Assembly (NCBI GenBank): GCA_934533075.1
Contig: CAKTBJ010000020.1
Span: 1-52,801 of the forward strand
Reading direction: 5' to 3'
DNA from: an uncultured Paracoccus sp.
Lineage (GTDB): Bacteria > Pseudomonadota > Alphaproteobacteria > Rhodobacterales > Rhodobacteraceae
Length of the DNA stretch: 52,801 bases
Position 1 is the first letter of the stretch; every line of letters starts with the position of its first letter. Below are positions 35,739 to 45,271 of this stretch, piece after piece. The translations under genes were made by a program, and so were the position numbers. Below the pieces are notes generated by a model that searched no databases, had not been told where the DNA came from, and was given only the letters and a program-made list of their open reading frames with translations.

Positions 35739-37633
35739 CAATCGCCGCCGCCCGCCTCGTCCTCGTCCCCGGCGGGCGCCGGTCCCGGCTCCTCGGGCAT
35801 CAGCGGCCGGCCGGCGGCCTCGTCCTCCATCACCGCGTCCAGCCCGCGCGCCAGCTTGGCGCGGATGCGCTCCGGGTCCACGTCCTCGCTGGTCGGCGTG
35901 TCGGGCCGCAGCAGCGACAGCGCCCGGCGCCACTGGATCTGCGCCTCGCGGTGGCGGCCGGCCTTCCAGTAGATATCGCCCAGATGGTCGTTGATCAGCG
36001 GGTCCGAGGCCATCACCGCCGCCGCCTCCTCCATCGGCGCGACCGCCTCGCCGTAGCGGCCGGCGCGGAAATAGCCCCAGGCCAGCGAATCGAGGATATA
36101 GCCGTCCGGCTGCAACTGGACGGCCTTCTCGATCATCGCCAGCGCCTCGTCCAGCTTTTCGCCGCGGTCGATCAGGCTGTAGCCCAGATAGTTCAGGATC
36201 TGCGGATGGTCGGGGCTGAGCCGCAGCGCCTCGCGCAGATCGGGTTCGGCAAGATCGAAGCGCCCCGCCCGCTCCAGCGACATGCCGCGGGCGTAAAGCG
36301 GGAACCACAGCGCATTGTTGCCCGGCATCAGGTCCACGGCGCGGGAATAGGCGTCGGCGGCCTCGGGGAACTGCTCCATCTGGCGGTGGATGTCGCCCTC
36401 GGCGATCCAGCCCGAGGCCAGATCGGGCAGCCGCGCGGTCAGCGCCTGCGCCACGGCCAGCGCCTGCTCGTGGCGGCCGGCGCGCGACAGGGTGTCGATG
36501 CGCGCGATCTCGGCCACGGGGCGGATGTCGCCCAGGGCGGCGAGGGCGTCATATTGCTCCTCGGCCATGTCGAACTGGCCGGCCTCCTGCAAGATCTGCG
36601 CCAGCACCAGCCGCGCCTCGCCCAGGTCGGGATCGACCCAGACGGCCAGCCGCGCATGGATCAGCGACAGCGGATCGGGGTCGGCGCTGGCGCCCAGGAT
36701 GCTGGCGAAGGTCAGGAACACCTGCGCGATGCCCTGCCGCGCATTGGTCATGGCGGTGAAGGGCACCGGCTCGTCCGATTCCAGCGCGGCGCGCAGGCGG
36801 ATCACCGCCGGCTCGTCGGCGCCGCCCTGAAGGCCGTCCAGCACCGCGACCGCATCCTCGCGGCGGTCGAGCTGGGCCAGGATCTCGGCCCGCGCCAGCG
36901 TGCCCAGGAAATGCCCGGCGCTGGCATCGTCGCGCAGCAATTCCAGCGCGCCCTCGAAATCGCCCACCATCGCCTTGGCGAGGCCGAGATTGTAACTCAC
37001 CATCGCCCGCGCGCCCCGCGTCGCGGTCAGGGATTCGAATTGCGCGATGGCGTCGCCGGCCTTGCCCTCGCCCAGCAGCGCCCAGGCCCGCATCACCCCG
37101 TCCAGCAGCAGCACGCTGCCGGCGCCCGCCTGCTGCCGGTTGCCCAGTGCCTCCAGCAGGCCGGTCCAGTCCTCGTCGCGGGCCAGGCCGGCGCGGATCA
37201 CCAGCCGCGCCATGTCGGTGGCATCGCCCCGCGCCTCCAGCGCGCGCGCCTGGGCCAGCGCGCCCTCGGTATCGCCGGCGGCGACCTGCGAATACAGCAG
37301 GCTGTCGGCGATCAGCGCATTATGCGGGTCCTGGATCAGGGCGCGGGCGTAATAGGTCGCGGCGGCCGCGAAATCCGCGTCGGTGGTGGCCTGCCGCGCC
37401 GCCAGATAGGGACCGGCGAGGTCATGCAGCGGCGGCGCCTCGTCCACCCGCAGGCTGGCATCGTGGCCGGTATCGGCGGGGCCTTGCGCGGCGGTCTGCG
37501 GCGGCGCCGGGCGCGGCGGCGGCGGCTCCTGCGCGAGGGCGGGCAGCACGGCCAGCGCGGTCAGCGCCAGCGCGGCAACGAAGGGTCGGGCCGGGCGCCC
37601 GGTCTGGCGGAAGGTCGGTTTGCGGTGGGTCAC
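35738..37633 (-). CDS. Exported tetratricopeptide-repeat protein
   Basis: A 631-residue protein made almost wholly of helical TPR units after a signal peptide (PFVAALALTALAVLPALAQ, cleavage after ALA-Q) and a proline-rich linker PPPPRPAPPQ. Clear TPRs include AAAATYYARALIQDPHNALI, EAADAYSRAVDLMPGNNALW and AEPDLREALRLSPDHPQILN. An acidic tail GDEDEAGGGD ends the protein. The start is a GTG with CAGGA 7-8 bases upstream; no closer ATG exists. It probably acts as a periplasmic or outer-membrane-associated scaffold, but the partner is unknown. Confidence 0.85.
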   Translation of the reverse strand: MTHRKPTFRQTGRPARPFVAALALTALAVLPALAQEPPPPRPAPPQTAAQGPADTGHDASLRVDEAPPLHDLAGPYLAARQATTDADFAAAATYYARALIQDPHNALIADSLLYSQVAAGDTEGALAQARALEARGDATDMARLVIRAGLARDEDWTGLLEALGNRQQAGAGSVLLLDGVMRAWALLGEGKAGDAIAQFESLTATRGARAMVSYNLGLAKAMVGDFEGALELLRDDASAGHFLGTLARAEILAQLDRREDAVAVLDGLQGGADEPAVIRLRAALESDEPVPFTAMTNARQGIAQVFLTFASILGASADPDPLSLIHARLAVWVDPDLGEARLVLAQILQEAGQFDMAEEQYDALAALGDIRPVAEIARIDTLSRAGRHEQALAVAQALTARLPDLASGWIAEGDIHRQMEQFPEAADAYSRAVDLMPGNNALWFPLYARGMSLERAGRFDLAEPDLREALRLSPDHPQILNYLGYSLIDRGEKLDEALAMIEKAVQLQPDGYILDSLAWGYFRAGRYGEAVAPMEEAAAVMASDPLINDHLGDIYWKAGRHREAQIQWRRALSLLRPDTPTSEDVDPERIRAKLARGLDAVMEDEAAGRPLMPEEPGPAPAGDEDEAGGGD

Positions 37634-37931
37634 TTGGCAGTCCTGCAATGATGCGCGCCGCCAAAGGGCGAGGTCGCTTTGCGACAGACTAGCGCCGGGC
37701 CGGGGCCGGGGCAACGCCATGCGCGCCACCTCGCCGTCCTGCGCGATTATGTGAAAACGGCGTGCGCCGGGGCTGCCGGGCGGTCCGGCACGGTCCCCGC
37801 CCTCCCCCGTGCCTTGGGCCGGGGAGGATGGATGACGCCTGAAGCGCCGCGCCAAGGGCTGTGATGCGCCACCCCGGCGTTCCGCGCCCCGACAGCTTGC
37901 CCGCCGCGCGACAGGGGCGCGCCGGGCAAGC
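37634..37931. other. Gap upstream of TPR gene
   Basis: About 300 bp between the TPR gene start and the 3' end of the YtcJ-like gene. Frames here are low-complexity. It should hold the TPR gene promoter; no clear motif or terminator was seen. It marks the border between core genes and the accessory uptake cluster. Confidence 0.4.
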
Positions 37932-39557
37932 TCAACGCTGGAAGCGCGGCGTGCCCCCGACGATGGTCATGTCCACCACCGTCTCATGCAGGGACTCGGG
38001 CGGTTCCTCGAAGGGGTCGCGGTCCAGCAGGCACAGGTCGCCCAGCATGCCGGGCCGCAGCCGCCCCTTCAGCCCTTCCTCGCGGGCGGCATAGGCGCCC
38101 AGAACCGTATAGGCTTCGATCGCCTCATGGACGGAAATCGCCATCGAGCCATCCAGCGAGGCGCCGCTGGCCGTGCGCCGGTTCACCAGCGCCGACATGC
38201 CGAGGAAGGGATTGACCTGGCAGACGGGATGATCGGAATGCACCGGCGCCACCACCCCGGCGTCGATCAGCGCGCGGTGAGGCCAGAAATCGCGCATCGC
38301 CCCGGCCCCGCGCGCCGCGATATGCGCATCGCCCAGGTCCCAGGCGAAGCCCGAGGCCGACGAGGCGATGATGCCGTTGCGCCTCAGCCCCGCCAGATTC
38401 TCCGGCGTCACCGCGCAGCAATGCTCGATGCGCAGGCGGTGGTCGGGGCGGGGGGATTCGGCCAGCACGGCCTCATAGACCTTGATGACTTCGGCGATGC
38501 CGCGATCGCCCATCGCGTCGGTGCAGACGATCATCCCCGCATCCAGCGCCGCGCGGACCCGCGCCTTGTGCTGCTCGGGGTCCATCAGCAGCACGCCGCG
38601 ATTGTCCGGCGGCTCGCCCGGCAGCGGCGTGCCGGCATAGGGCGAGAAATAGGCCGCGCTGCGCCCCGAGGTCGAGCCGTCGCAGACCCATTCCACCCCG
38701 AGCAGCCGCACCCAGTCGTCGCCGAACCCCGCGCGCAGGCCGGAGCGCAGCACCGCCGCCGTCAGGTCGGGATCGCGCCCCGTCACCAGAATGCCCACGC
38801 GCAGGTGCAACTCGCCCGCGTCGCGCATGTCCTGATAGGCGCGGATCGCCTGCACCTGCGTCATGCTGTTCTGCACCGAAGTGATGCCGCAGGACAGATA
38901 GCGGCCGAACACCTGGCCCAGCCCGCGGCGAAAGTCCTCCTTGGTATAATCGGCCTGGATATGCTCGATCACGATATGGGCGGCGCGGGCATGCAGCAGG
39001 CCGGTGGGCAGGCCCGAGGCGTCGCGCTCGATGCGGCCGGCGGGCGGATCGGGCACGTCGCCGGCAAAGCAGACCGCCGCCAGCGCCGCCGTATTGGCCA
39101 GCCCGATCTGCGCGCAGCGGCGATAGATGAAGGCCGGGCGGCCGCCGGCGGCTTCGTCCAGCTCGGCACGGGTCGGATAACCGCCATGCCGCAGGTCGTC
39201 GAAATTCGAGCCGATGAACCAATGCCCTTCGGGCTTGCCGGCGCAGGCCCGGCGCACGACCGCCAGCAGCTCGGCGCGGGTGGTGGCGCCGTCGTCGCCG
39301 AAATCGTGCCAGCGGCCCAGCCGGGCGCCCACCATGTCGGGATGGCAATGGCTGTCGATCAGGCCGGGCAGGCCGGCGCGGCCCCCGGCGTCGATGACCC
39401 GCGCATCGGGGGCCAGCGCACGGATTTCGGCGCTGTCGCCCATCGCCACGATGCGCCCGCCCGCGATGGCCAGCGCCTCGACATGGTCGCCGGGGCTGTC
39501 CATCGTATAGAGGCGGCCATTGACCACGACGGTCTCGATCGGGGCGGTTCTGAGCAT
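37932..39557 (-). CDS. YtcJ-like metal-dependent amidohydrolase
   Basis: A 541-residue amidohydrolase of the YtcJ/exoenzyme-regulatory (AepA) group. The metal-site opening is GLPGLIDSHCHPDM. Later segments include LRIEHCCAVTPENLAGLRR and PVHSDHPVCQVNPFLGMSAL. The substrate is likely a linear amide or N-carbamoyl-type compound but cannot be named. It lies 67 bp downstream of the binding-protein gene on the same strand. The ATG at 39557 was preferred over that at 39578 because CAGGTG is spaced 8 bases before it. Confidence 0.87.
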   Translation of the reverse strand: MLRTAPIETVVVNGRLYTMDSPGDHVEALAIAGGRIVAMGDSAEIRALAPDARVIDAGGRAGLPGLIDSHCHPDMVGARLGRWHDFGDDGATTRAELLAVVRRACAGKPEGHWFIGSNFDDLRHGGYPTRAELDEAAGGRPAFIYRRCAQIGLANTAALAAVCFAGDVPDPPAGRIERDASGLPTGLLHARAAHIVIEHIQADYTKEDFRRGLGQVFGRYLSCGITSVQNSMTQVQAIRAYQDMRDAGELHLRVGILVTGRDPDLTAAVLRSGLRAGFGDDWVRLLGVEWVCDGSTSGRSAAYFSPYAGTPLPGEPPDNRGVLLMDPEQHKARVRAALDAGMIVCTDAMGDRGIAEVIKVYEAVLAESPRPDHRLRIEHCCAVTPENLAGLRRNGIIASSASGFAWDLGDAHIAARGAGAMRDFWPHRALIDAGVVAPVHSDHPVCQVNPFLGMSALVNRRTASGASLDGSMAISVHEAIEAYTVLGAYAAREEGLKGRLRPGMLGDLCLLDRDPFEEPPESLHETVVDMTIVGGTPRFQR

Positions 39558-39624
39558 TCGGGCACCTGAAAAGCGCATGGAAAACCCGGCGGCCGGGCGA
39601 CCGCCGGGCAAGGAGGCCGCCGGA

Positions 39625-40785
39625 TCAGGACAGCATCATCCGGTTGAATTTCTCGATCACCTCGGGGCGGTTCGCGGCCCACCATTCATGCCGATAGGGC
39701 ACCATCCGGCTGTAGTTCTCGGGCGCGGTGGGCAGGATCTTCAGCAGGTCCTCGGGCAGCAGCGCCGCGGAATCGACATTGGTGAAGCCATAGGGCAGCA
39801 GGGTCGAGTAACGCGCCTGCGCCACCGCCGAGCTGCTGAAGGCCGCGAATTTCTGCGCGTTCGACAGGTTCGGCGCGCCCTTCGGGATCAGCCAGGCATT
39901 GTTCAGCACCATGCCGCCATTCCAGACCAGTTCGACCGGATGGCCCTCGTCCTGCGCGGCCTTGATGCGGCCGTTCCAGGCGGTGACCATCGGCGCCTCG
40001 TTGTCCAGCAGCATCTGGATGGGCTGGGCGCCGGCCTCCCACCATTTGATGACCTCGGGCTTGATCTGGTAGAGCTTCGCGATCGCGCGGTCGATGTCGA
40101 TGGGATAGACCTGATCGGGCGGCACGCCATCGGCCAGCAGCGCGCCGACCAGTTCCGGCACGTTGCCCTTGGTGGCGATGGGCATGGATCGCGCGCCGGG
40201 GAATTTCGCGGTGTCGTAGAAATCCGCCCAGCCGGCCGGGCCTTCGGGATAGACATCCGTGCGATAGGCGATCATCTGGGCATAGGGCACGATGTCCAGC
40301 CCGTGCTCGGAGCGGAATTCCTCCGTCACGCCATCCTCCACCAGGCCGTAGTCGATGGGTTCCAGATAGTCACCCTGCGCCATCAGCTCGATCATGGCCC
40401 CGCGGCCGATCTGGCAGATGTCCCATTCCACGGTGCCGGTATCGACCATTGCCTTCAGCTTGGCCGGGTCGGGACCGATCGCCTCGACCACGCGAATGCC
40501 GCAAAGCTGCTCGAACGGCTCGAACCAGGCCCTGCGCTGCATGTCGGTGCCGATGCCGCCCCAGGTGACGACGACCACCTCGCCCTCGCCCTTCCAGGCG
40601 TCGGGGATGGCGCCGAATTCCGGCATCGGCGCCTCCTGCGCGAAGGCGCGCCCGGTCAGCGACGGCCCGGCCATCGCCAGCGCCGCCGCCCCGCCGAAAA
40701 GTTTCAGGAAATCGCGCCGCGCGGTCGGCGGAACGATGACCGAGGCCCGCAGCCGGCGGATCAGCGCCTGTTCCCGCTTGTCCAT
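39625..40785 (-). CDS. PotD-like ABC transporter substrate-binding protein, Tat-exported
   Basis: A 386-residue periplasmic binding protein of the spermidine/putrescine type. A twin-arginine signal lies behind a 20-residue cytoplasmic lead: TARRDFLKLFGGAAALAMAG (Arg23-Arg24) with cleavage near AFAQ. The mature part has EVVVVTWGGIGTDMQRRAWF, PYAQMIAYRTDVYPEGPAGW and NNAWLIPKGAPN. GGGAGG sits before the ATG at 40785. It is separated from the ATPase and permease genes by the GntR gene and a pseudogene remnant, so the binding protein has its own promoter. Confidence 0.9.
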   Translation of the reverse strand: MDKREQALIRRLRASVIVPPTARRDFLKLFGGAAALAMAGPSLTGRAFAQEAPMPEFGAIPDAWKGEGEVVVVTWGGIGTDMQRRAWFEPFEQLCGIRVVEAIGPDPAKLKAMVDTGTVEWDICQIGRGAMIELMAQGDYLEPIDYGLVEDGVTEEFRSEHGLDIVPYAQMIAYRTDVYPEGPAGWADFYDTAKFPGARSMPIATKGNVPELVGALLADGVPPDQVYPIDIDRAIAKLYQIKPEVIKWWEAGAQPIQMLLDNEAPMVTAWNGRIKAAQDEGHPVELVWNGGMVLNNAWLIPKGAPNLSNAQKFAAFSSSAVAQARYSTLLPYGFTNVDSAALLPEDLLKILPTAPENYSRMVPYRHEWWAANRPEVIEKFNRMMLS

Positions 40786-40902
40786 GTGAGTCCTCCCTTG
40801 ACCCCTGTTGATCCGCGCGCCGTCAGGCATCGCAGGACAGGCCGAGCCTAGGGCAGCCCCGGCAATCCGGCAACATAAAATATGTCGAATGCACGATAAA
40901 GT

Positions 40903-40931
40903 ATTATATCATTCATGAATAATATATTATC
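40903..40931 (-). promoter_or_regulatory. AT-rich promoter with palindromic operator for binding-protein gene
   Basis: A strongly AT-rich island in otherwise GC-rich DNA. On the minus strand a perfect TATAAT lies at 40908-40903. The perfect palindrome ATTCATGAAT (40911-40920) lies directly upstream, in the -35/-10 spacer, with near-symmetric TATATC/AATATA flanks. The position suits repression by the neighbouring GntR protein. The -35 is poor, so activation or repression cannot be told apart. Confidence 0.55.
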
Positions 40932-41035
40932 TTCGGATCGACATCTCGATCGGGAGCGGGCCGGGGCTTTCGGCCGCAGCGCCTCGAATCCGGCCACCCT
41001 CCGGGCCGGATCGTCCAGCCCCGGCATCCGCCGCG

Positions 41036-41308
41036 CAGTCTCGCCGGGGGGATGTTGCAGCGGCCATTGGCGCGGATCACCGCCAGCACGTCCAGCCGCC
41101 CGCGCGCAGGGGTGCCGTGCTTGACAGGGATGGGTGCCGCTGCACCGGCTTGCAGGCGGATCACCTCGCGGCCGGGGCGGGCGATGGCGGCACCGGCGGC
41201 CAGAGGCAGGCCGATGCCGATGGCCCTGCCGGTCAGGTCCGGCATGTCATGGGCCGGCGCGCCCTGCGACTGCCCGGCAAAGCGCCAGCCGGTGGTGGCG
41301 GACCAGCC
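41036..41308 (-). pseudogene. Remnant of a ThDP-dependent (acetolactate synthase-like) enzyme gene
   Basis: In a 690-bp gap the minus strand encodes TGWRFAGQSQGAPAHD, then LTGRAIGIGLPLAAGAAIAR, PGREVIRLQ and GRLDVLAVIRANGRCNI. This is the C-terminal ThDP-binding region of an IlvB-like enzyme (normally GGAIGQGLPLATGAA, then LQADGSAMYT, then LDVTTVIFANRSYAIL). The GDG-type metal motif is destroyed (QAGAAAPIPVKHGTP), and the sequence on both sides drifts into other frames. About 90 of 550 residues can be followed, so it is a decayed fragment. It is not a copy of the intact ThDP enzyme at 17450, whose sequence differs here. Confidence 0.7.
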
Positions 41309-41479
41309 ACGGCGATGGCGCGCTGCCGGCCGTCCGGCATGCGTCCGGCAGGTCGCACAGCCAGTCCAGCGCGCGCCATGTCGGCATGGGACCGGCGCCG
41401 GGGACGCGATGGCGGGACGACAGCCAGCCATGCGATGCTGCGGGCCGGGGTGGCCGTTTCGGCGCTGGCCGGCCGCAAG

Positions 41480-42187
41480 TCAGTGCTCCCGATCCAGAAG
41501 CTCCTTGCCGACGTAGATCGTGAAGCCTTCGATATATTCCATGAACTCGTCGACGCAACTGCGGGCCAGCGCCTCGTCGCCGGCGACCACGGCCTCGCCG
41601 ATGCGGATATGGAACCCCGTCAGCGTGCCGTATTGGTAGCGGCTGCGATAAAGGTCGTGATGGGCATGCCAGAAGCGGCTGGAAAGCGAATAGAGCGGCA
41701 CGATCTGCGACAGGAACGGATTGCGCGACAGTTCCAGCAGCAGGCGGACATAGTGGCGGTCCAGCCGCATGATCTCGTCCTGGTCGCCGGTCTCCAGCAG
41801 GGCGCGAAAGCGGGCGACGATGGCGGCCATGCGCTCGGCCTCGGCACGGGTGCGGCGGCGGGCGGCGGCGGTGACCAGCACGGTCTCGATGGCGCGGCGG
41901 GCCTCGAAAACCTTCATCTGCATCGAGAAATTGATCTCGCGCACCACCATGCCGCGCCGGGGATGCCAGATCAGCAGCCCGTCCGAGGCCAGCCGCAGCA
42001 GCGCCTCGCGGATGGGGGTGCGGCCAATGCCCAGATGCCGGGCCAGCATGGCCTCGGTCACGCGCGAACCGGGGGCCAGTTGCAGCAGGACGATCATGTC
42101 CTCGATCCGCTCATAGGCCAGATCGACCTGGTTGCCGGGCTGGGCGGGGGGGTCGGCTGGCAGGGTGGTCGTGCTGGGCTGTTCCAT
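41480..42187 (-). CDS. GntR family regulator, FadR/FCD subgroup
   Basis: A 235-residue regulator. The N-terminal winged helix has APGSRVTEAMLARHLGIGRT followed by PIREALLRLASDGLL. The C-terminal FCD ligand domain (about residues 95-220) has VFEARRAIETVLV and H residues in RLDRHYVRLL and FWHAHHDLYRSRY. Its ATG overlaps the amidohydrolase stop by one base, so it is the last gene of the transporter operon and likely responds to the imported compound or its product. AT-rich palindromic sites at 40903-40931 are candidate targets. Confidence 0.92.
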   Translation of the reverse strand: MEQPSTTTLPADPPAQPGNQVDLAYERIEDMIVLLQLAPGSRVTEAMLARHLGIGRTPIREALLRLASDGLLIWHPRRGMVVREINFSMQMKVFEARRAIETVLVTAAARRRTRAEAERMAAIVARFRALLETGDQDEIMRLDRHYVRLLLELSRNPFLSQIVPLYSLSSRFWHAHHDLYRSRYQYGTLTGFHIRIGEAVVAGDEALARSCVDEFMEYIEGFTIYVGKELLDREH

Positions 42188-43614
42188 CAGTAATCCTCAA
42201 GCTCGGGTGGCGACAGCGTGTCGATGCCGCGCCCGGCCCAGTCGCCGGGACCGATGCCGCGCCAGACCCGTTCCGCCGCCCGTTGCAGCGCCCCGGCGGC
42301 GGCGCGGGCATCCAGCCGCAGCAGGGCGCCCGCGCGCATCAACCAGTCGCCATCCACCATCACATCGCACAGATCTTCGGATTCCGCATAATAAACAAGG
42401 TTGCGCAGCGGGTCACGCAGCGGTGCCAGCGACAGGCCCCGCATGTCCCAGACCAGCAGATCGGCCTTGGCGCCCGGCGCGATGCGGCCCAGATCGTCGC
42501 GGCCCAGCACGCGGGCGGGCGCCAGCGTGGCGGCGTCGAACAGCTCGCGCGCGGTGGCGCGGCGGGGGTCGCGGGCGGCGACCTTGGACAGGATCGCCGC
42601 CATGCGCATGGATTTCAGCATGGATTGCGGCGCCGTATCGGTGCCGAGGCACATGGTGACACCAGCCGCGAGGTAGTCCGCAAGGCTCTCCATCACCACG
42701 CCGCGCCGGGCAAAGACCCAGGCGCAATGCGCCACGGACGTGCCGTGGCGGGCGAGAATCTCCAGATCGCGGCCGGGATGGCTCAGCCAGGAATGGCCGC
42801 TGGTGAGGATGGCATGGCCCAGGATCAGGCGCGGGGACAGGAAATCCTGCGCCTCCAGCCATTCGATGGGGGTCATGCCCTCGCGCGCGACCATCTCGTG
42901 AAACTCGAACACCGCCTCGGCGGCGTGCAGCGTCATCGGCAGGTTCATCTCATCCGCCAGCGCGCGGGTGCGGGCCAGCAGGTCCGGCGTGACCATCGCC
43001 ACCTGCATCGGCGTCAGCAGCCCGCGCAGCCGGCCCTTCGCGCGCCCGTCGATGCGGGCGGCGAAATCGGCGGCCGCCGCCAGACCCTCCATCCCCAGGT
43101 CGGGCTTCCAGTCATAGCGCATCCGCCCCCCGTCGCCGGTGCGCCAGCGGGCGGCGCCGTAGCCCTCGCCGATATAGGCGCGCAGCCCGGCGCGCTCGAC
43201 GGCCTCGGCGGTATAGTCGCCCAGCCAGCCGATCTCGAACAGGGTGGTGGTGCCGCTGCGGGTCATCTCGGCCAGCGAGAAATCCACCGCCGCCTGCTGG
43301 GCCTCGGCATCCAGCGCCGCGCCCATCGCCGGCAGCAGCTCCGGCAGGCCGGAGAACCAGAAGCCCGGCTTGCCGACATCCTCGACATAGGAGCGGTCAT
43401 AGGGCGCGCTGGTGACATGGGCATGCATGTCGATCAGGCCCGGCGTCAGCAGACCGGCGGGGGCCTCCACCACCTGATCGAAATCCCCCTCCGGCCGGGC
43501 GCCGGAGACATGGGCGATGCGGTCGCCCTCGACCATCACCCAGCCGTCGCGCAGCAGGCGATGCGCGCCGTCGCGAAAGGCGATCACCATGCTGGCGTGG
43601 ATCAGGATGCGCAT
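42187..43614 (-). CDS. TRZ/ATZ-type amidohydrolase
   Basis: A 475-residue cytosolic metal-dependent hydrolase of the chlorohydrolase/cytosine-deaminase-like group. Metal motif HxH is in LLTPGLIDMHAHVTSAPYDR. MTLHAAEAVFEFHE and ILGHAILTSGHSWLSHPG supply further histidines and CLGTDTAPQSMLKSMRMA the Asp. It has no signal peptide. The one-base overlaps with the permease gene upstream and the GntR gene downstream imply that it processes the transported substrate, probably a deaminated or hydrolysed N-compound. Confidence 0.88.
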   Translation of the reverse strand: MRILIHASMVIAFRDGAHRLLRDGWVMVEGDRIAHVSGARPEGDFDQVVEAPAGLLTPGLIDMHAHVTSAPYDRSYVEDVGKPGFWFSGLPELLPAMGAALDAEAQQAAVDFSLAEMTRSGTTTLFEIGWLGDYTAEAVERAGLRAYIGEGYGAARWRTGDGGRMRYDWKPDLGMEGLAAAADFAARIDGRAKGRLRGLLTPMQVAMVTPDLLARTRALADEMNLPMTLHAAEAVFEFHEMVAREGMTPIEWLEAQDFLSPRLILGHAILTSGHSWLSHPGRDLEILARHGTSVAHCAWVFARRGVVMESLADYLAAGVTMCLGTDTAPQSMLKSMRMAAILSKVAARDPRRATARELFDAATLAPARVLGRDDLGRIAPGAKADLLVWDMRGLSLAPLRDPLRNLVYYAESEDLCDVMVDGDWLMRAGALLRLDARAAAGALQRAAERVWRGIGPGDWAGRGIDTLSPPELEDY

Positions 43615-44444
43615 CAGCCGTCCTCCCGCCGGGCCATGCGCCGGCGCGCCCGCCTTTGCAGCATCGAGGAGCTGAAGAACAGCGCCACCGACACCGTGAC
43701 CGCCAGCACCGACACCGCCGCCAGCGTCGGTTCCAGCGAGGAGCGCATGCCCTCCCACATGCGCAGGGGCAGCGTGACCTGGCGCGGGCCGGCGATGAAC
43801 AGGGCCACGATCAGCTCGTCGAAGGAGGAGATGAAGGCGAACAGCGCCCCCGCCGCGATGCCGGGGCGGATGATCGGCAGAGTGACCAGCCAGAAGGTGG
43901 CCAGCGTGCCGGCGCCCAGGTTCTGCGCCGCCATCTCCAGCCGCCGGTCGAAGCCGTGCAGCGATGCGGCGACATTCACCACCACGAAGGGCACCGCCAG
44001 CGTGGTATGGGCCAGCGCGATGGCGAGGGCCGAGCCGGTCAGCCGGAACTGGGCATAGAAGAAATAGATGGCGATGGCGACGATCACGCCCGGAATGATC
44101 AGCGGCGACAGCACGAAGGCCAGCACGATCCGCTGCCCCCGGAACCGTCCGCGCACCAGCCCGAAGGCACCCAGCGTCCCCAGCACCGTCGAGACCAGCG
44201 TGACCACGCCCGCGATCCAGATGCTGCGCCAGGCCGAATCCAGCCATTCGGGGCGCGAGAACAGCCGCTCATACCATTGCGTCGAAAAGCCCGGCGGCGG
44301 AAAGCTGAGGAAGCTGCCGGCCGAGAACGACACCGGCACGATCACCAGCACCGGCAGGATCAGGAACACCGCCACGAGGATGGCGGCCGCCGCCAGCACC
44401 GCCTGCGTGACGGGACCGGTGACGCGGATGGAACGCTGGCTCAT
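43614..44444 (-). CDS. ABC transporter permease, PotC-like
   Basis: A 276-residue inner-membrane permease. Six transmembrane segments can be followed, and the EAA-type coupling loop is LEMAAQNLGAGTLATFWLVT. SFDELIVALFIAGPRQVTLP matches the PotC/YdcV group. It overlaps the upstream permease stop region (ATGA) and the amidohydrolase start by one base. Confidence 0.93.
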   Translation of the reverse strand: MSQRSIRVTGPVTQAVLAAAAILVAVFLILPVLVIVPVSFSAGSFLSFPPPGFSTQWYERLFSRPEWLDSAWRSIWIAGVVTLVSTVLGTLGAFGLVRGRFRGQRIVLAFVLSPLIIPGVIVAIAIYFFYAQFRLTGSALAIALAHTTLAVPFVVVNVAASLHGFDRRLEMAAQNLGAGTLATFWLVTLPIIRPGIAAGALFAFISSFDELIVALFIAGPRQVTLPLRMWEGMRSSLEPTLAAVSVLAVTVSVALFFSSSMLQRRARRRMARREDG

Positions 44445-45271
44445 TTCGCTTTCCCCATGATGCGGTCGAGGCTGAGGACTCGGCTGACCGCCAGCAGCGC
44501 CGCAAGGGTCGCGGCCAGCAGCACCGTCGCCAGCGCCGAAGCCACATCCCAGCGCAGCAGGTCCACCTCCTGCGCGATCAGCATGGAAATGGTCATGTCG
44601 CGCGGCCCGCCGACAAGGGCCGGCGTGATGTAGAAGCCCAGCGCCAGCACGAAGACCAGCACGCAGCCGGCCAGCACCCCCGGCATCGACAGCGGCAGGA
44701 TGACATGGCGGAACACCGATCCCGGCCCGGCGCCGAGGTTTTCCGCCGCCGCCACCAGCCGCCCGTCGATCGCCTTCAGCGCGCCGAGGATCGGCAGCAC
44801 CATGAAGGGCAGCAGCACATGCACCATGCCGATATAGACCGCGAAGGTGGTGTTCAGCATGCGGATCGGCTGGTCGATCACCCCGATCCAGGTCAGGAAC
44901 CCGTTGACCACCCCGCGCTGCCCCAGCAGCACCATCCACGCATAGGAGCGGATCAGGATCGAGGTCCAGAACGGCACCAGCACCACGGCGAGCAGGATCA
45001 TGGCCCGGCGCTCGGTCGTGGTGGCGATGTAATAGGCCAGCGGATAGGCCAGCAGCAGGACGATCAGCGTCGAGAGGACCGCGACCCGCAGCGTATAGAG
45101 GAAAACCTTGATCGCCACCTCGGAGGTGAAGACGGCCAGATAGGGGGCGAAATCCGCCTCGCTGCCGGCGCTGCGGCCCAGCATCAGCGCCACGGGCAGC
45201 AGGTAGAAGACCAGCAGGAACACCAGCAGCGGCAGGATCAGCCCGGCGGGATTGCGAAGCAGGCGCCTCAT
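44441..45271 (-). CDS. ABC transporter permease, PotB-like
   Basis: A 276-residue permease. It starts with positively charged MRRLLRNPAG and a first membrane helix, and the EAA loop is LVAAAENLGAGPGSVFRHVI. Segments VPFWTSILIRSYAWMVLLG and GFYITPALVGGPRDMTISML are typical of PotB/YdcU. Its ATG overlaps the stop of the repeat ORF (ATGA). Confidence 0.93.
   Translation of the reverse strand: MRRLLRNPAGLILPLLVFLLVFYLLPVALMLGRSAGSEADFAPYLAVFTSEVAIKVFLYTLRVAVLSTLIVLLLAYPLAYYIATTTERRAMILLAVVLVPFWTSILIRSYAWMVLLGQRGVVNGFLTWIGVIDQPIRMLNTTFAVYIGMVHVLLPFMVLPILGALKAIDGRLVAAAENLGAGPGSVFRHVILPLSMPGVLAGCVLVFVLALGFYITPALVGGPRDMTISMLIAQEVDLLRWDVASALATVLLAATLAALLAVSRVLSLDRIMGKAK

Noticed and set aside
37634..37931. 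tRNA or small RNA in the gap before the TPR gene
   Set aside because: No cloverleaf, CCA end or conserved anticodon arm could be traced.
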